Positions 45,100 through 55,766 of a DNA stretch of 64,000 nucleotides are shown here, piece after piece. Below the pieces are notes generated by a model that was not told where the DNA came from, did no database searches, and was given only the letters and a program-made list of their open reading frames with translations. Where the stretch lies: positions 5,850,396-5,914,395 of the forward strand of contig JALPQD010000016.1 in assembly GCA_023101885.1 (NCBI GenBank), written 5' to 3'. Source of the DNA: Typhlomys cinereus (taxonomy: Eukaryota; Chordata; Mammalia; Rodentia; Platacanthomyidae). Position 1 is the stretch's first letter; each line of letters opens with the position of its first letter. Both the position numbers and the translations under genes were made by a program.

Positions 45100-45220
45100 G
45101 TCAAAGCCGTAGCCATAGGCCTACACTGCTAGCTACCAAGGGAGCTGAGACAAGAGGATGATAAATTGAAGGCTTGCCTAGGTTTCATTGAGTTCAAAAC
45201 CATCTGGGCTTTTTAGTAGG
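45100..45220 (+). mobile_element. B1-type SINE, old
   Basis: 'ccgtagccataggcctacac', 'tgctagctaccaagggagct', 'gagacaagaggatgat' and 'ttgagttcaaaaccatctgg' follow B1 order weakly. Confidence 0.55.
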
Positions 45221-45224
45221 GGTT

Positions 45225-45582
45225 TATTAACTACTGTTACTTTTGTTGTGGGAAAAAAAACATATCTGGTAATAGCAACTTAAGAAGTGGAGGGTTTATT
45301 CTGACTCACCCATAATGACAGAGAAAGCATGGCAGCAGGAACATAAGGTGGCTGGTCACACTGAGCCTGCAGTCAGGAAGCAGACAGATGAATGGTAGTG
45401 TTCAGCTCATGTCCCCCTCACCTTTTATTTTCCGTGCAAGCTCATAGCCCATGGAAAAGAACTACTACAAGAAGGGTGGACCTTCCCATCTCAATGAACA
45501 CCACATAGATACCCCCATGGACAAGCTTCATGGACAAATGGCAGTTCTAGATCCTGTCAAGTTAACAATCAAGAATAACTAT
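45225..45582 (-). mobile_element. ERVL-type LTR, antisense
   Basis: 'gagggtttattctgactcac', 'gaaagcatggcagcaggaac', 'gcctgcagtcaggaagcaga', 'gaccttcccatctcaatgaa' and 'cctgtcaagttaacaatcaa' give the order of a common rodent ERVL-class LTR read antisense. The left boundary is uncertain. Confidence 0.65.
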
Positions 45583-45628
45583 AAAGATGCTGGAGAGATG
45601 GTTTTACAGTTAAAAAAATTAACACACA

Positions 45629-45984
45629 TGTAATGGTTACTCTGTGAGACTGCACTGAGGCTCAAACAACATAATGTGAGAAAGGGCAGTTTATTCAGCT
45701 TATAGCTCCAGAGGGTGAGCTACAGTCCTTCATGCCAGACGCAGCATGGCTGGCTGACCAGCAGAAGCTGAAGGCGGCTAAGTCACTGCAGACATCTTGG
45801 AGGCTGAGAACTACAAAACTGCTTGCTACGAAAGCAAACTTTTCCAGGAGGTAGGGTGGGACTAATCCACCTCAAATCCTTGCCTAATCCACCTTGCCTT
45901 CTTCCAGCAAGACTCCACCTCTCAAAGGTGCCATGACCTTCCCAAACACATGCCACTTTGGGGGACACATTTCAAACCATGACA
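45629..45984 (-). mobile_element. MaLR (MT/ORR1-like) solo LTR with 5-bp TSD
   Basis: On the plus strand it runs from 'tgtaatggttactctgtgag' to 'tttcaaaccatgaca', that is TG...CA, 356 bp. A 5-bp duplication 'acaca' sits at 45624-45628 and 45985-45989. Internal blocks match 43148 and 58375. A 5-bp duplication fits class III retrotransposons. Confidence 0.92.
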
Positions 45985-46214
45985 ACACAAGCCAAAGTAC
46001 CAGAGTTTTGGACCCCCAGATCCCACATAAAATGCCAAATAGTAAGGTAGCCTGCTTATAACTCCAAACCTCAGAAGGTAGAACCTGGGAATCCCCAAAA
46101 CAAGCTAGTTAGCTGGACTAGTCCTGAGATCTGAGTTTGATTAGAGACTCTGTCTCAAAAAGAATAAAATGAAAGCTCAATTAAGAATTATTCCTTATAT
46201 CAACCTCAAGCCTA

Positions 46215-46244
46215 CATACACACATACACACACACACATACACA

Positions 46245-46302
<58 letters not shown>

Positions 46303-46325
46303 TACACACACACACACGCACACAT
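46215..46325. repeat. Long (CA)n with TA interruptions
   Basis: About 110 bp of CA/TACA repeats, forming the tail of the SINE at 45583. It is the longest CA tract in the window. Confidence 0.97.
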
Positions 46326-46369
46326 GCACATATGTAATGTACATAACCCGCACAGATGCAAAATAAAAT

Positions 46370-46700
46370 CTGCTGAGAGCTGGGTCTGTATAACTCAGTC
46401 AGTAAAGTACTTGCTGCATGAGCATGAGGTTCCCAGTTGGTTCCCAGTGCCCACATAAAAACCCAGGCACGGTGGCATATGCTGATGATTCCAGCACTGG
46501 ATAGGAGAATATGTGTGGATTGTTAGGGCTCACATGCCAGTCAAGTATAGCCTAATTGGTGAATGCCAATGGGAGACCCTGTCTCAGGAAACAAGGTAGA
46601 AGACTCCTGGTAACAATACCCCAAGTTGACCTCTGGTCTTTGCATCTAAAGCCACATATACATACACAAACACATACACATACCAACGCATGGATGTGCA
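46370..46700 (+). mobile_element. B4-type composite SINE
   Basis: A tRNA-like head 'gagctgggtctgtataactc' with 'ttcccagttggttcccagtg' is followed by a B1-like part ('caggcacggtggcatatgct', 'gatgattccagcactggata', 'gggagaccctgtctcagg') and a CA-rich end. This is the composite layout of rodent B4. Confidence 0.88.
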
Positions 46701-46762
46701 TACACATAAGTACACACAAGATTAACCATCACAGAGAGCCTTTCCTGAATAAATTTTTTTAA

Positions 46763-46845
46763 AAGGTTAAACCTATAGTTAGTGGTACAGTGTTTACCTA
46801 GCATGTGTAAGGCCCTAAGTTCTAGGTCAATCCTCAAAGAAACAT
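46763..46845 (+). mobile_element. ID SINE
   Basis: 'ggttaaacctatagttagtg', 'tttacctagcatgtgtaagg' and 'aggtcaatcctcaaag' make a diverged ID head. Confidence 0.75.
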
Positions 46846-46854
46846 TTATTAAGT

Positions 46855-47050
46855 CCTCAGACTGAATCAGGTCCTGGACTAAGCACATTTACGCTCTATG
46901 ATATTTATTTCCAATAAAGCAACCCAGGATTATACAGCTGAGGAAAAGAAAGTTTAAGAGATTAAGTTTCTTGCCTATGCTATTAGAACTGCTAAGAAGT
47001 GGAGGAGACTCACACCCAGGCAGCCCGAGTCCTGGGCCCTTGCCTTTAAG
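46855..47050 (+). repeat. MIR SINE
   Basis: 'tcaggtcctggactaagcac', 'gctgaggaaaagaaagttta', 'agagattaagtttcttgcct' and 'caggcagcccgagtcctggg' form an ordered MIR. Confidence 0.8.
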
Positions 47051-47054
47051 CATC

Positions 47055-47588
47055 CTCCTATGCTGCATGCACAAGGCTGAGTTCCTGGCGGGCTGTTAAA
47101 GGCTGTCTCCATCTTGCATTGCTTTATCACTCATGTCTTTGTCTCCCTCCTTACCTCTGGATGCTGATGGCACCCCCAGTTCACCTACATTCAGTAGTCA
47201 GTACTGTGCCGAGTCTTTCACGGACAACATTAGTTACAGGCCAGGGCCCGTCAGAGGAGACATTTTGGATGCAAAAAGGAAACTGCTGTGCTCTCAGAGG
47301 TGAGCAAGGAACTGGCCAGAAAGCCATTCTAACATCCCTCCATGTCTGGAATGCCTGCTTGTTTGGTTCAGGAAGTCAAAAAATGCTTATTGCTTTATCT
47401 AAACAGAATTCAGATTCCTGCCAAATTAGTTCCTTTGCTTGTTACCTTGATCAAATATCTGGGAGAAAGGAACTTAAGGGAGGAAGTGATTATTTTTGCC
47501 CCACAGGACTCTTCACATTCTGGTTGTATCAGAGGACCAACTACTAGCTGGGTGATTTTTGATAAGGGATCACTCTGGGGTCTCTGTA
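47055..47588. other. No gene recognised; longest frame outside repeats
   Basis: A 142-codon plus frame (47119-47547) overlaps another at 47342-47623 and a minus frame. It shows no domain, and its start is not in a good initiation context. The first 100 bp may be an L2 remnant ('ctcatgtctttgtctccct'). Confidence 0.45.
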
Positions 47589-48191
47589 TGTCCTGGTTCT
47601 TGTGCTCAAGAGTCAAAGATTGATGCTAGAACACACACAGAGGATTAAGGCAGAGTTTATTAAAGGAGAGAAAGAGTGGAACTTGTGGAGGTTAATCCAT
47701 GAGGGGCAAGAGAGCTCTGGAGAACTCATAAACTCCAGGCATGGTATCCATGAGGGGAGCAAGAAAAGTCAGGAACTCCTGGAATCCAGAAGTGGAATCC
47801 CATGAGGGGCAAGGGAACTGGAATTCAGGGACTCCAGATGTGAAGTATCATAGAGGCAAGGGTTCCAAAGATGGTTGCCAGGGTCCAAAGTATTTATGCC
47901 CTAGTCAGGCCCAGGAAAAGTGACTTTTCTTCATTGGGTTGCTTCAGTTTCTGCAAACTTGATTGGAGCTTTTGGTCTGCTCATATCAACCCAGTTGATC
48001 TTGTGCCTGACCTCTTAGTAAGGTCGATCTACAATGGAAAACTAACCTCCATATCCTTTCATGAACACAGGGTTGGAGAAGTTGGTGACTTTATCTCTGT
48101 GAAGGATTAGAATCAGTTCCTCTGGATCAATAGAGTGTGTTCCTTCAGGGTAATCCCAGCGGTCAGGGATTGTCCTTCGAAGACCTTCGAG
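47589..48191 (-). mobile_element. ERV solo LTR (family with R-region tandem repeats), copy 2
   Basis: Reverse complement of the 33474 family. 'tgtcctggttcttgtgctca' is the LTR end, 'gcagagtttattaaaggaga' holds the antisense polyadenylation signal, and 'gtccaaagtatttatgccct' stands for the TATA region. The tandem part is expanded, with about four units around 'ccatgaggggcaag', 'ccatgaggggagcaag', 'ccatgaggggcaaggg' and 'catagaggcaaggg' (47698-47870). Other copies have two. Confidence 0.85.
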
Positions 48192-48639
48192 ACTGACTCA
48201 GCATGGCTGCTCTAAAACTACCTAAATTTAAGACAAGTGTAAGAAAGAAACCTTTCTTGGGAATGTGGTAGGATGTAGGGAAGCCACGTCAGACGCACTG
48301 GATCCTTTGGTGAGGAACAGCCAAAACATTATCCCTTCCAGCTGGGAGGGAAATCCGATACTGTGATACTGTGGACTAGGAGAAGTGTCCTTCAGAGAAG
48401 GGGCACAGGTCACCCTCTCCCAGCCTGCTCAAATCCCTGTGAGTCAAGTTTTATCAAATACAGAAGGCAGGGAAGCTCTTGATCCAATCCCAAGCGCAGG
48501 TCCAGATGGAACAGGAGGGAGGGTAGATACACAGGAACAAGAGGAAGACAGCCAAGTACCTATCAACAAAATACAGACCTCAGAGCATTTTACATTCTGC
48601 ACACGTAACCTAGACCAGAGGCAAATGCTGAAACTCTAA
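48192..48639. other. No gene recognised
   Basis: An 84-codon plus frame (48385-48639) and a 61-codon minus frame overlap without motifs. No repeat was named. Confidence 0.4.
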
Positions 48640-48965
48640 CCTCAATATAACTATTGTAGGAAGTTAATTATGTTAAATGATGTCATAAGGGTGAGGCCTT
48701 AATCCAATAAGACTTGTGTCCTTATAAGAAGATAAAGAGATGTCCAGAGTGCCTGCGTATGAACAAAGACCGTGCAAAGACACAGAGAGAAGGTGGTCAC
48801 CTACCAACCAATAAGAGAGGTCTTAGGAGACCAAACCTACTGCCATTAGAACTTGGACTTCTAGCCTTCAGAACTGTGGGGAAGTAAACTTCTGTTATTT
48901 AAGCCACCCAGTCAATGATGTTTTGCTATATTGCCCTAAACAGACTAAATGCTGAATACAAGGAA
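48640..48965 (+). mobile_element. MLT1-like ancient MaLR LTR
   Basis: 'gtgaggccttaatccaataa', 'gacttgtgtccttataagaa', 'gacttctagccttcagaact', 'gtaaacttctgttatttaag' and 'ccacccagtcaatg' are characteristic of old mammalian MLT1 LTR ends. Confidence 0.8.
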
Positions 48966-49099
48966 ATCTTCAGAATGGACTCATTTGTGCTTAATGCACA
49001 GTCTGAGCAGCAAGAGGAATTGGCCTTCACCTAGAAACTATAAGCTTTAGATCTTGAAAGCAAAAAATAAAGTAGAATCAGAAGCAAAATCTACAGAGA

Positions 49100-49205
49100 T
49101 AGATTATAATGTGCACATCTAAAATCCCAGCATCTGAGAAGGTCAAGACCAAAAGACTTTGAGTTTAAGGTCAGCCTGAATGACAGAAGCAATGCAAAAT
49201 TACTG
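49100..49205 (+). mobile_element. B1-like SINE fragment
   Basis: 'gtgcacatctaaaatcccag', 'catctgagaaggtcaagacc' and 'gagtttaaggtcagcctgaa' follow the B1 left part; the 3' part is degraded. Confidence 0.6.
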
Positions 49206-49354
49206 GTAATAACCAAAGCACCCTTGGGCACAGACAGCTTTAATCAGAAACACAACTGAGTCACTCCCAGGACTACAAGATCTGCCTTAGATAAACAACT
49301 GTTCCAAAGTCACTTGAATAGTGAGATAGTTAGATATAAAAGTCCATATGACAA

Positions 49355-49632
49355 TTGAAAGGTCTAGTTCTAGGCACATTTGTAAACAATTAATAGTTAA
49401 GTCTAGAGCAAGCCTATGGGAAATTGTCTAATTGATAGGGAAAGATCCAGCCCATGGTGGGTAGGTAGGACTATTATCTAGGCAGGCAGATAAAATGGGG
49501 GGAGCTGATTTAGTGAAGTTCTAGCATTCTCAAGGTTATGGACAATTTCCTGGACTCTTGGGGTTTGCTTCAGTTACTCTGCACCATTGCCAATAAATTC
49601 ACGACCAATCTTAGGCAGTTTCTTCTTCCTGT
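49355..49632 (+). mobile_element. ERVL-type LTR, 5' part, interrupted
   Basis: 'gcacatttgtaaacaattaa', 'ggaaattgtctaattgatag' and 'gatccagcccatggtggg' match the start of the 60381 family in sense orientation. Similarity fades after about 49550. The copy's 3' end may be the fragment at 50728-50812. Confidence 0.65.
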
Positions 49633-50176
49633 TGGGAAGGTCTTTGGCAATCATCCCCCCTTGCTGGGATTATATTGAAGGAAGTACTCTACTAATCTGG
49701 AGGAGTTGACTCTAATCCTTCACAGACATAAGGTGCCAATATCCCCCAACTCTCTGTTTATGAAAGGAGATGAGCTCTCCATTGTAGATAAACTAAATTC
49801 CTCAAAAGAAACAGCTGGACCAAGAGGTCAGCCACAAGGTCAACTGGGCTGGGCCCTGATATGAACAGACCAATGAGAGGTAGGCAGACTAAAGCTCCAA
49901 TCAGGTTTTTAGGAACTGGAGCTGACTAATAGGAAAAAACCACTTTTCAGGGCTTACCAAGCTCTGTAAATATCCCTGACCTTGCCATCCATCTTTGGCT
50001 TCCTTGCCACTTGTGGATTCCGTGTCTGGAGTCCATGAGTTCTTCTGGACGCTCTTGCTCCTCATAGTATCCATGTCTGTGAAGGGGGCGGGGGGGGGTA
50101 ATGGCAGGAGTCTGCCTTAATCGTCTACACATGTTCTGGTTTCAATCTTCAACTCCCGAACACAAGAACCTGGACT
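49633..50176 (+). mobile_element. ERV solo LTR (family with R-region tandem repeats), copy 3
   Basis: From 'tgggaaggtctttggcaatc' to 'cacaagaacctggacta', it aligns to 33474-34022 with two units in the tandem part ('ttgccacttgtggattccg', 'ttgctcctcatagtatcca'). A G-run 'gggggcgggggggg' near 50084-50097 replaces part of the expected sequence. The terminal CA is mutated. Confidence 0.85.
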
Positions 50177-50189
50177 AAAAAACCTCCCC

Positions 50190-50583
50190 TGGAACAAAAT
50201 GACTTAAGGAAAGAAGGACTTTTTTTTGGCTTGCGATAGTCTGGTTACAGTTGCTTGTCAGCTTGGCAGGAAAGCCCACACCGACACCAAGCGCTGAGAG
50301 AACTGGCCACACCAAATCCTCAGGACTGCCGAGAGGGACAATCCTTACTTGACAGACCCGCATGTCTGGCCAAGTAGACCAAGGATACCAACTTCCTCAA
50401 CCAACTTATCCCATCTTATTTACCTACCCAAGGCCTAATCCTGCCATGGGTTGCATCTTCTCCATCAATTAGACAATTTCCTGCATGCTTGCTCAGGGCT
50501 GAACTTAACTACTAACATCTCACAACTGTGCCCAGAGCGCAGAGCCTTCAATTGCCAAGTTGACACCGGTATCTAACTGTAAC
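50190..50583 (-). mobile_element. ERVL-type LTR, antisense
   Basis: 'cgatagtctggttacagttg', 'cttggcaggaaagcccacac', 'cttgacagacccgcatgtct', 'caattagacaatttcctgca' and 'caagttgacaccggtatcta' match the reverse of 60381-60811. The left end ('tggaacaaaatgac') carries an internal deletion. A retroviral integrase remnant in the same orientation abuts its right end. Confidence 0.85.
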
Positions 50584-50727
50584 CGTGCTGGTTTCTGCTG
50601 TTGACAGATCTGGCACTCAGCAGCCGCTGTAGCCAGCTCAGCCTTGGTGAATGGACGGAAGTCCATAGCTGCTGAATCTATGTATAACTTCCTTTTTGCT
50701 CCCAAGGTTAGTGTAAAGTCTGCTGCC
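50584..50727 (-). pseudogene. Endogenous retrovirus pol remnant (integrase zinc-domain part)
   Basis: The minus strand reads an uninterrupted stretch that includes AELATAAAECQICQQQKPAR. The C-x2-C pair in an ECxxCQQxKP context, after an alanine/lysine-rich helix, is what I expect from the N-terminal zinc-binding domain of retroviral integrases, and ERVL-type pol is the likeliest source. Only about 45 residues remain. The His pair of the HHCC motif is not visible, and the frame then runs into LTR sequence, so it is a dead fragment. It lies between opposed ERVL-type LTR pieces, which fits a collapsed provirus or nested copies. Confidence 0.6.
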
Positions 50728-50812
50728 AAGCTGGACTAGTAACTGTAACTGCACAATCATAATCCCATGAACCATTTTGTCGTGAATTTATTGGCAACAT
50801 GCAGACAATCTG
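50728..50812 (+). mobile_element. ERVL-type LTR, 3' end fragment
   Basis: 'ctgccaagctggactagtaa', 'ctgtaactgcacaatcataa' and 'tgaatttattggcaacatgc' match the sense 3' end of the 60381 family. It may be the far end of the LTR begun at 49355. Confidence 0.65.
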
Positions 50813-50814
50813 AA

Positions 50815-51245
50815 ACAAACGGTTTCCTGTTAGTTGCTCCGGGTGCATGCTTTCTGAACAACCCTACCTCATACCTCAGATTCCCCACCCTGGTCTTGTA
50901 CTTAGCTAGGGGAGGGTTAACCAGCTACCTCGTACTTTGACATATTGGTTTTCTGGCTGATTGCATCCATTTGTTAAGATTGATTAAACAGCTCCCACCT
51001 CAGAGGATCAATTTGACTCTCCATTCCCCAAACAATCGTGTTTCTGAGCCTGAAGACAGAGCCAGATGTTCCTTTGGAGGTCTCCTGAGAGCCACCAAGC
51101 TGCCCTTGCTGGCAAGTCTCCTCTCCTTTCCTCTCCCTCGTCTCCACACACATGCCAGAAACTCATCTTTGGCCATATGGCCTCTCTTTAAAATAATAAT
51201 AATACAGAAGCGAATTAAGGAGAAGCACTTTGGTCTGCATGCCCA
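50815..51245. other. No gene recognised
   Basis: A 102-codon plus frame (50971-51279) has no motif and ends within MER5A-like sequence. It is a pyrimidine-rich middle with no named repeat. Confidence 0.4.
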
Positions 51246-51420
51246 CAGGTGGCTATTTAAATTAATTCGACTAAATTAAATTAACAATTCAGCTCCTCAG
51301 CCACACTAGTCACAGTCTAAGTATGTAATAGCTACCTGTAACTAGTGGTTGCTGTGTTGGGGAGTTGCAGAACATTTTCCATCATTGCCATGAGTTCTTT
51401 AGGACAGGGCTGCTGCTGCT
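51246..51420 (+). mobile_element. MER5A-like hAT DNA transposon remnant
   Basis: 'ggctatttaaattaattcga', 'caattcagctcctcagccac', 'actagtcacagtctaagta', 'aatagctacctgtaactagt' and 'gaacattttccatcattgcc' lie in the order of MER5A, a non-autonomous hAT-Charlie element fixed in early placentals. Confidence 0.85.
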
Positions 51421-51974
51421 GCTAGAATTCAGAAAGGACAGGAGATAAGTGTGAACAGAGGCAACTTTCAACAGCTTATAAATCACGCCTCTTAGGTCAC
51501 CTGCAGAGGGAGAGTGAGGGGGGGAGGGAGAGGAAGGAGTCTTGTGGTCTCTCTCAGCCTCAACTGATCTACACCTCCCCAGTCTCCCATCCAGTAATAG
51601 GTTGAACTTTGCTTGGCTCAAGCTCACAGACTACATCATTTTCTGGAAGTTGCATACATCTGAAATTGTAAATCTCAGACCAAGCTCTGAATACCTCTTT
51701 TCCAGGACCAGATACTTACTAAAATCTCTCAAAGGGGACCAGGAGACACAAGAGGACCAGCCCTCTCATCTCAACAATGCTGTAAGACTCTCCCACCAAC
51801 CCGTTCATTTGTTCTTCACCAGAGCTTCAGGAAGATGTCAGAAAATTTACAGATGAGAAAACCAGTCCCAGGAGATCTGAAGTAGATTGGTCTTGGCAAA
51901 AGACTAAGAAGTTTTAGGTGAAAGTAAGGATATAAGATTCAATGTTTCTTTCTTTTATACCATGTTGCTTCTTT

Positions 51975-51979
<5 letters not shown>

Positions 51980-52030
<51 letters not shown>
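51980..52030. repeat. (CA)n microsatellite
   Basis: About 24 CA units with one CG step near the right end. No SINE body adjoins it. Confidence 0.97.
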
Positions 52031-52031
<1 letters not shown>

Positions 52032-52034
52032 GCT

Positions 52035-54172
52035 TCTGTATCTCTGAGCTTTAGGTACTAGCAGATAAATGGAGATACAGATGAGGGAAGCCCAGTTTTA
52101 CTGATGGGCGGGGAGCATGGGAAATTCATTTCCCTTATGAGTTATGGTTCTGCTCCCAGGAATGAATGTCGATGCTAACTGTTTCTTCCAACTACCTAGG
52201 ATGCTAGAATAATAGATGGAATCATAGATGGAAAAATCATTGGGAAGAAGGCGAGAAGCCCAGTGTATGACCAGCCTCCTGCTCCTCAGAACCTAAACAA
52301 AAGTAAAGCTATAATAAACACACTTTTTTTTCTCAGCCTTTTATTCTCATGAAAGAGATAAATGTCAAAGAAATCAAGCTTACATCAGACAGATTATATA
52401 GAAAATTTTCCCTGGGAGTCCACATATCAGCAAAGACTCTGCTTAGCCTCCTATGTTCACTCAGCTGGTGTCCTAAATAATGAGGATCGATGTAACGAGG
52501 TAAGGACTCGGCCAATCCATGATGGTCTCCTGAACCACCAGAATCAACAGAAGCACTTTCTCGGATGTTCAGACACTTCTCATGGTATTATAATGATCTG
52601 GGCATTGATAATCAGTGATAGTCTATGTGACACATAGATTTCTTTTTTAGAACATAACATTTTCCTACATTATTCTGGATAATGGGGACTTTTTTGGATT
52701 GAAATGGATTTATTTTGAAACAGAAAGTGTAACATGGAGAGAAGTTATGTTTTTCCTGAATTTTAACTTTTGGTCTAACTTGTATTTCATACTCTGTGAA
52801 TGACCCTGAACTATGTTTTAATGAGAAGTCTCATTCAATGACTGGCTTTGGGAGATCAAAAAAAAAAAAGGGAACAGAAAATACAAAAAGTATGTGTGAG
52901 AGATACCGGGAGGAGGTGCCTTAGTCAAAAGAAAAACTTCCAGTAAAATCCTGTACCATCGGGTTCCTACTTGTGAGTAAAAGGATTTCCAAGCCCTCTT
53001 AGTTTACAGGGCTCCATCCAGGTCTCATAAAGCAAAAGCTTACATCTGTCTCATAACTTCTGTAGCAATGCCAATTCCAATCTGACAAAATCTTCTTGAA
53101 TCAAAGACAAGACAAGTGGCTGACAGGACGAATACTTACAGAGCGTAATGCTGTCTAATGCAATTCTCCAGGCAATATCTCTTCACGTTCTGATGGGTCT
53201 CACTGCAGCTTGAGCCTATTGATCCCTTGCCAGATGAGCAGCCATGGATGCTGGTTACTAAGATGTTTCTATCAGTGCCCTGGATTAAGCACTCTTCAGC
53301 TAATGAGACTCCTTCTCCTCATTACCCTTGATATTGAAACAGGATACACAGCTAGACATTTGTATTGAATCCCTGTGAAGTGATTCTTGCCTTGAGTTGC
53401 CACTTTTTCCTATAGTCAAAACAATCCTGTTAATTCACTTAGCAAATGGTCTAGTGACCCGCAGAATTAAAACTAAAGTCTCTTCCTCAAGACCCAGTTA
53501 TCCATGAGGTAGGGAGTAGCTGGCAACATACTATATGTAAGTATATTTTGTAAATAGGTAAAGTCTTTGTGATTATGTTTCTATACTCAATGTGCATACC
53601 TTTCCAACTCATCAGGACTCTAGAATGAGACCTATGGTCACTCTCTAGCAGATCTCATCTGCCTGAGCTGGGCTGCCCGGAGGGATCTGAGGTGTCTGCC
53701 TAGTAGAAGTCTGGACTTGGCTGAGGGTCACAGCAGGAGAGGTTGAGAAAACAGGGAATGCAGAAGCCTCAAAAACGAGCACCAGACCACATTCCATCAC
53801 AGACAAAGCCTAAGAAACAAACTGTTCCATCGCAGACTGGCCACTACTCACTCACTGACCTCCCATGAAGATTCATAACCTTTCTGTGCTTAAGACATTT
53901 ATCTGAAACAATGGGAAGTACTCACACTTTTCACTATACCTATAGAAACATGACTGCTACAGATTTGTCAAGGGTATGCTTTAGCAAGAAACAACCCCCA
54001 ACCCCCCCCGTAGTTTCTTACTACATGAGATTGTTTTATTTGAGATGCAGATTTTATGGCAGTGGGGTTCTCCTGATCATGATCTCCAGGGTCCCCATAG
54101 GATGTGTTTTATCACACAATGAAAATGGATGTGTTATATCTCACAAAAAGTTTATAAATCTTTTACCCCAAA
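52035..54172. other. No gene recognised
   Basis: About 2.1 kb without a repeat I can name. An A12 run lies at 52859-52870 and a C-run at 54003-54009. Opposed frames at 52333-52637 have no motif. Confidence 0.45.
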
Positions 54173-54177
54173 GCTGC

Positions 54178-54668
54178 TGCGATAGTTAACCTTGGGTGTC
54201 AATTTGACCACACCTGTTATTAAGTAAGATCAGCTGTCAGATGACCTGAAGAGATTATCCAGATCAATACATTTATAATACAAAGAGCAGCCCTAGGTCT
54301 GATTGGAACCTCCCAGTAGTGGACCAGTTAAAAAGAACCATAGAATAGAAGACTTAGAAAAAAGACTCTCCAAAGCTGTGCTAGAAAATTCTCTTCCTTC
54401 CTGCCGCCTGGCTTCTCCGCTTCTTTGACACTCCAGGAATCCTCCAGCTTCAGCCATCACCCACTGGCCAACTGGACTGAGCAGCTCTGAGCTTTCAGGA
54501 CGTTTGCAGTGACTTAGCTGCCTCCAGCTTCAGCCACCAGCCATGTTGCCTCTGCCATGAAAGACTGTTCCTCCCCTCTGGAACCGTAAGCTGAATAAAT
54601 TGCCCTTTCTCCCTTACATTGCTTGACTTTGCATGCTCTCTCACAGCAACAGTTGAGTAACTATTACA
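54178..54668 (+). mobile_element. ERVL/MaLR-type solo LTR with near-perfect TSD
   Basis: It begins TG ('tgcgatagttaaccttggg') and ends CA ('gagtaactattaca'), 491 bp. The polyadenylation signal is 'agctgaataaattgcc' (54590). Flanks 'gctgc' (54173-54177) and 'gccgc' (54669-54673) form a 5-bp duplication with one change. The 3' half ('gcagtgacttagctgcctcc', 'ctctcacagcaac') matches the MaLR copies at 45629 and 58375; the 5' end ('gtgtcaatttgacc') matches the ERVL-type family. Confidence 0.88.
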
Positions 54669-54674
54669 GCCGCA

Positions 54675-55670
54675 GCTTTCAATTTTGGATATACTTCAGT
54701 TACTAACTCAAGTTGGATGTCTGGGTCTACTTCAAGATGAGATGAAGGAATGCAGTTTCACCAAGAGCCTGGAATAAAAGTGCTCCGTGATACTAACGAA
54801 GCTGAAGCTTCAGGCCTCTTACTTGCATGGGGCCCGGTCCCATGAGAGACATTCCCAAGAGAGGCTGAAGCAATGTGTTTATATACTCATGTGTTTTTCA
54901 CAACTTGTAATTAAATTATTCTTGTCTTTTTATGTTTTATATATGTTTTAGGCCCCATAAAGCTTAAATCTATTCTATACAGGAAGAAGTTCTACATATT
55001 TTCAACAGCTACAAGGAATAATGATTATTATCCAAATGAGCTTTCAAAGCATATGACACCATTCTTCCAGGCTGATGCAGAAGAGAAGATCTTGTTTGAC
55101 TCTAACAGAAGGCTTGGGAAGAAGGCGATGATGGCTACTACTTTTCCTTTATCCTTCCCTCAGTCCAACCCATCTTGCCACCTCTTATTTTATAAGATTA
55201 GGCATTCTACTTTCCAAAAGATCCTAAACGCCTGAGAACATAGACTGTACATTCTGAGCTTTGAAGATTTCAGATGTGCAGTGGCCTTGGAGGCCATATG
55301 CTACTATCAAGTTGAACCCAAGAACTTATCAAGGAAAAATAATTGTCAAATGTATGCAAATAACTGGTAGGTAGGAGCCAGGTCCCTACACTTTGAGCCA
55401 CTGTACATTTCCTTGTATTTCTCACCCATGTCATTAAATAAATATTGCCAGGTTCAGATCCCAGTATCCACTGAACTGGTACCATGTCACCATTGAGATA
55501 TCTTTGCCCTCTGCCTCTGTATCATCAATCAGTATCCCAAGTCATACCACAAATATTTCTGGTCAAATTTGATTTTTAACACCCCTCCTCATCTCCATTT
55601 CTATATTTAGGATTGAGGCAAAGTCCTTGGATGCTACCCTCTCTGGTTCCCCCAGTATCCACCCCCTCAA
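54675..55670. other. No gene recognised
   Basis: No named repeat or exon. Frames at 55053-55235 and 55270-55485 have no motif. Confidence 0.45.
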
Positions 55671-55671
55671 C

Positions 55672-55674
55672 ACA

Positions 55675-55763
<89 letters not shown>
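55672..55763. repeat. Compound (CA)n(CT)n microsatellite
   Basis: About 26 CA units (55672-55722) run into 20 CT units (55724-55763). It is the mirror image in type of 24349. Arg-Glu and Ser-Leu frames are artefacts. Confidence 0.98.

Positions 55764-55764
<1 letters not shown>

Positions 55765-55766
<2 letters not shown>

Larger units (their letters stand above)
45583..46340 (+). mobile_element. B2-superfamily SINE split by a MaLR LTR
   Basis: The head 'gatgctggagagatggtttt' (45585) runs to 45628. After the LTR the body resumes with 'gccaaagtaccagagttttg' (45991), 'ccccagatcccacataaaat' and 'gaacctgggaatccccaaaa', and ends in the long CA tract. The LTR carries its own duplication, so the SINE is the older element. 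Confidence 0.85.

Noticed and set aside
46215..46325. Regular CA/TACA blocks as a CRISPR-like array
   Set aside because: It is a dinucleotide microsatellite tail with no unique spacers, in a mammalian genome.
47119..47547. A 142-codon frame outside named repeats
   Set aside because: Overlapping frames on both strands, poor initiation context and no motif; length alone is not convincing in 64 kb.
33474..50176. LTR copies at 33474 and 49633 (same orientation) as two ends of one provirus
   Set aside because: About 16 kb separates them. Unrelated repeats and a third copy in the opposite orientation lie between, and no gag/pol/env continuity is seen. They are best read as separate LTRs.
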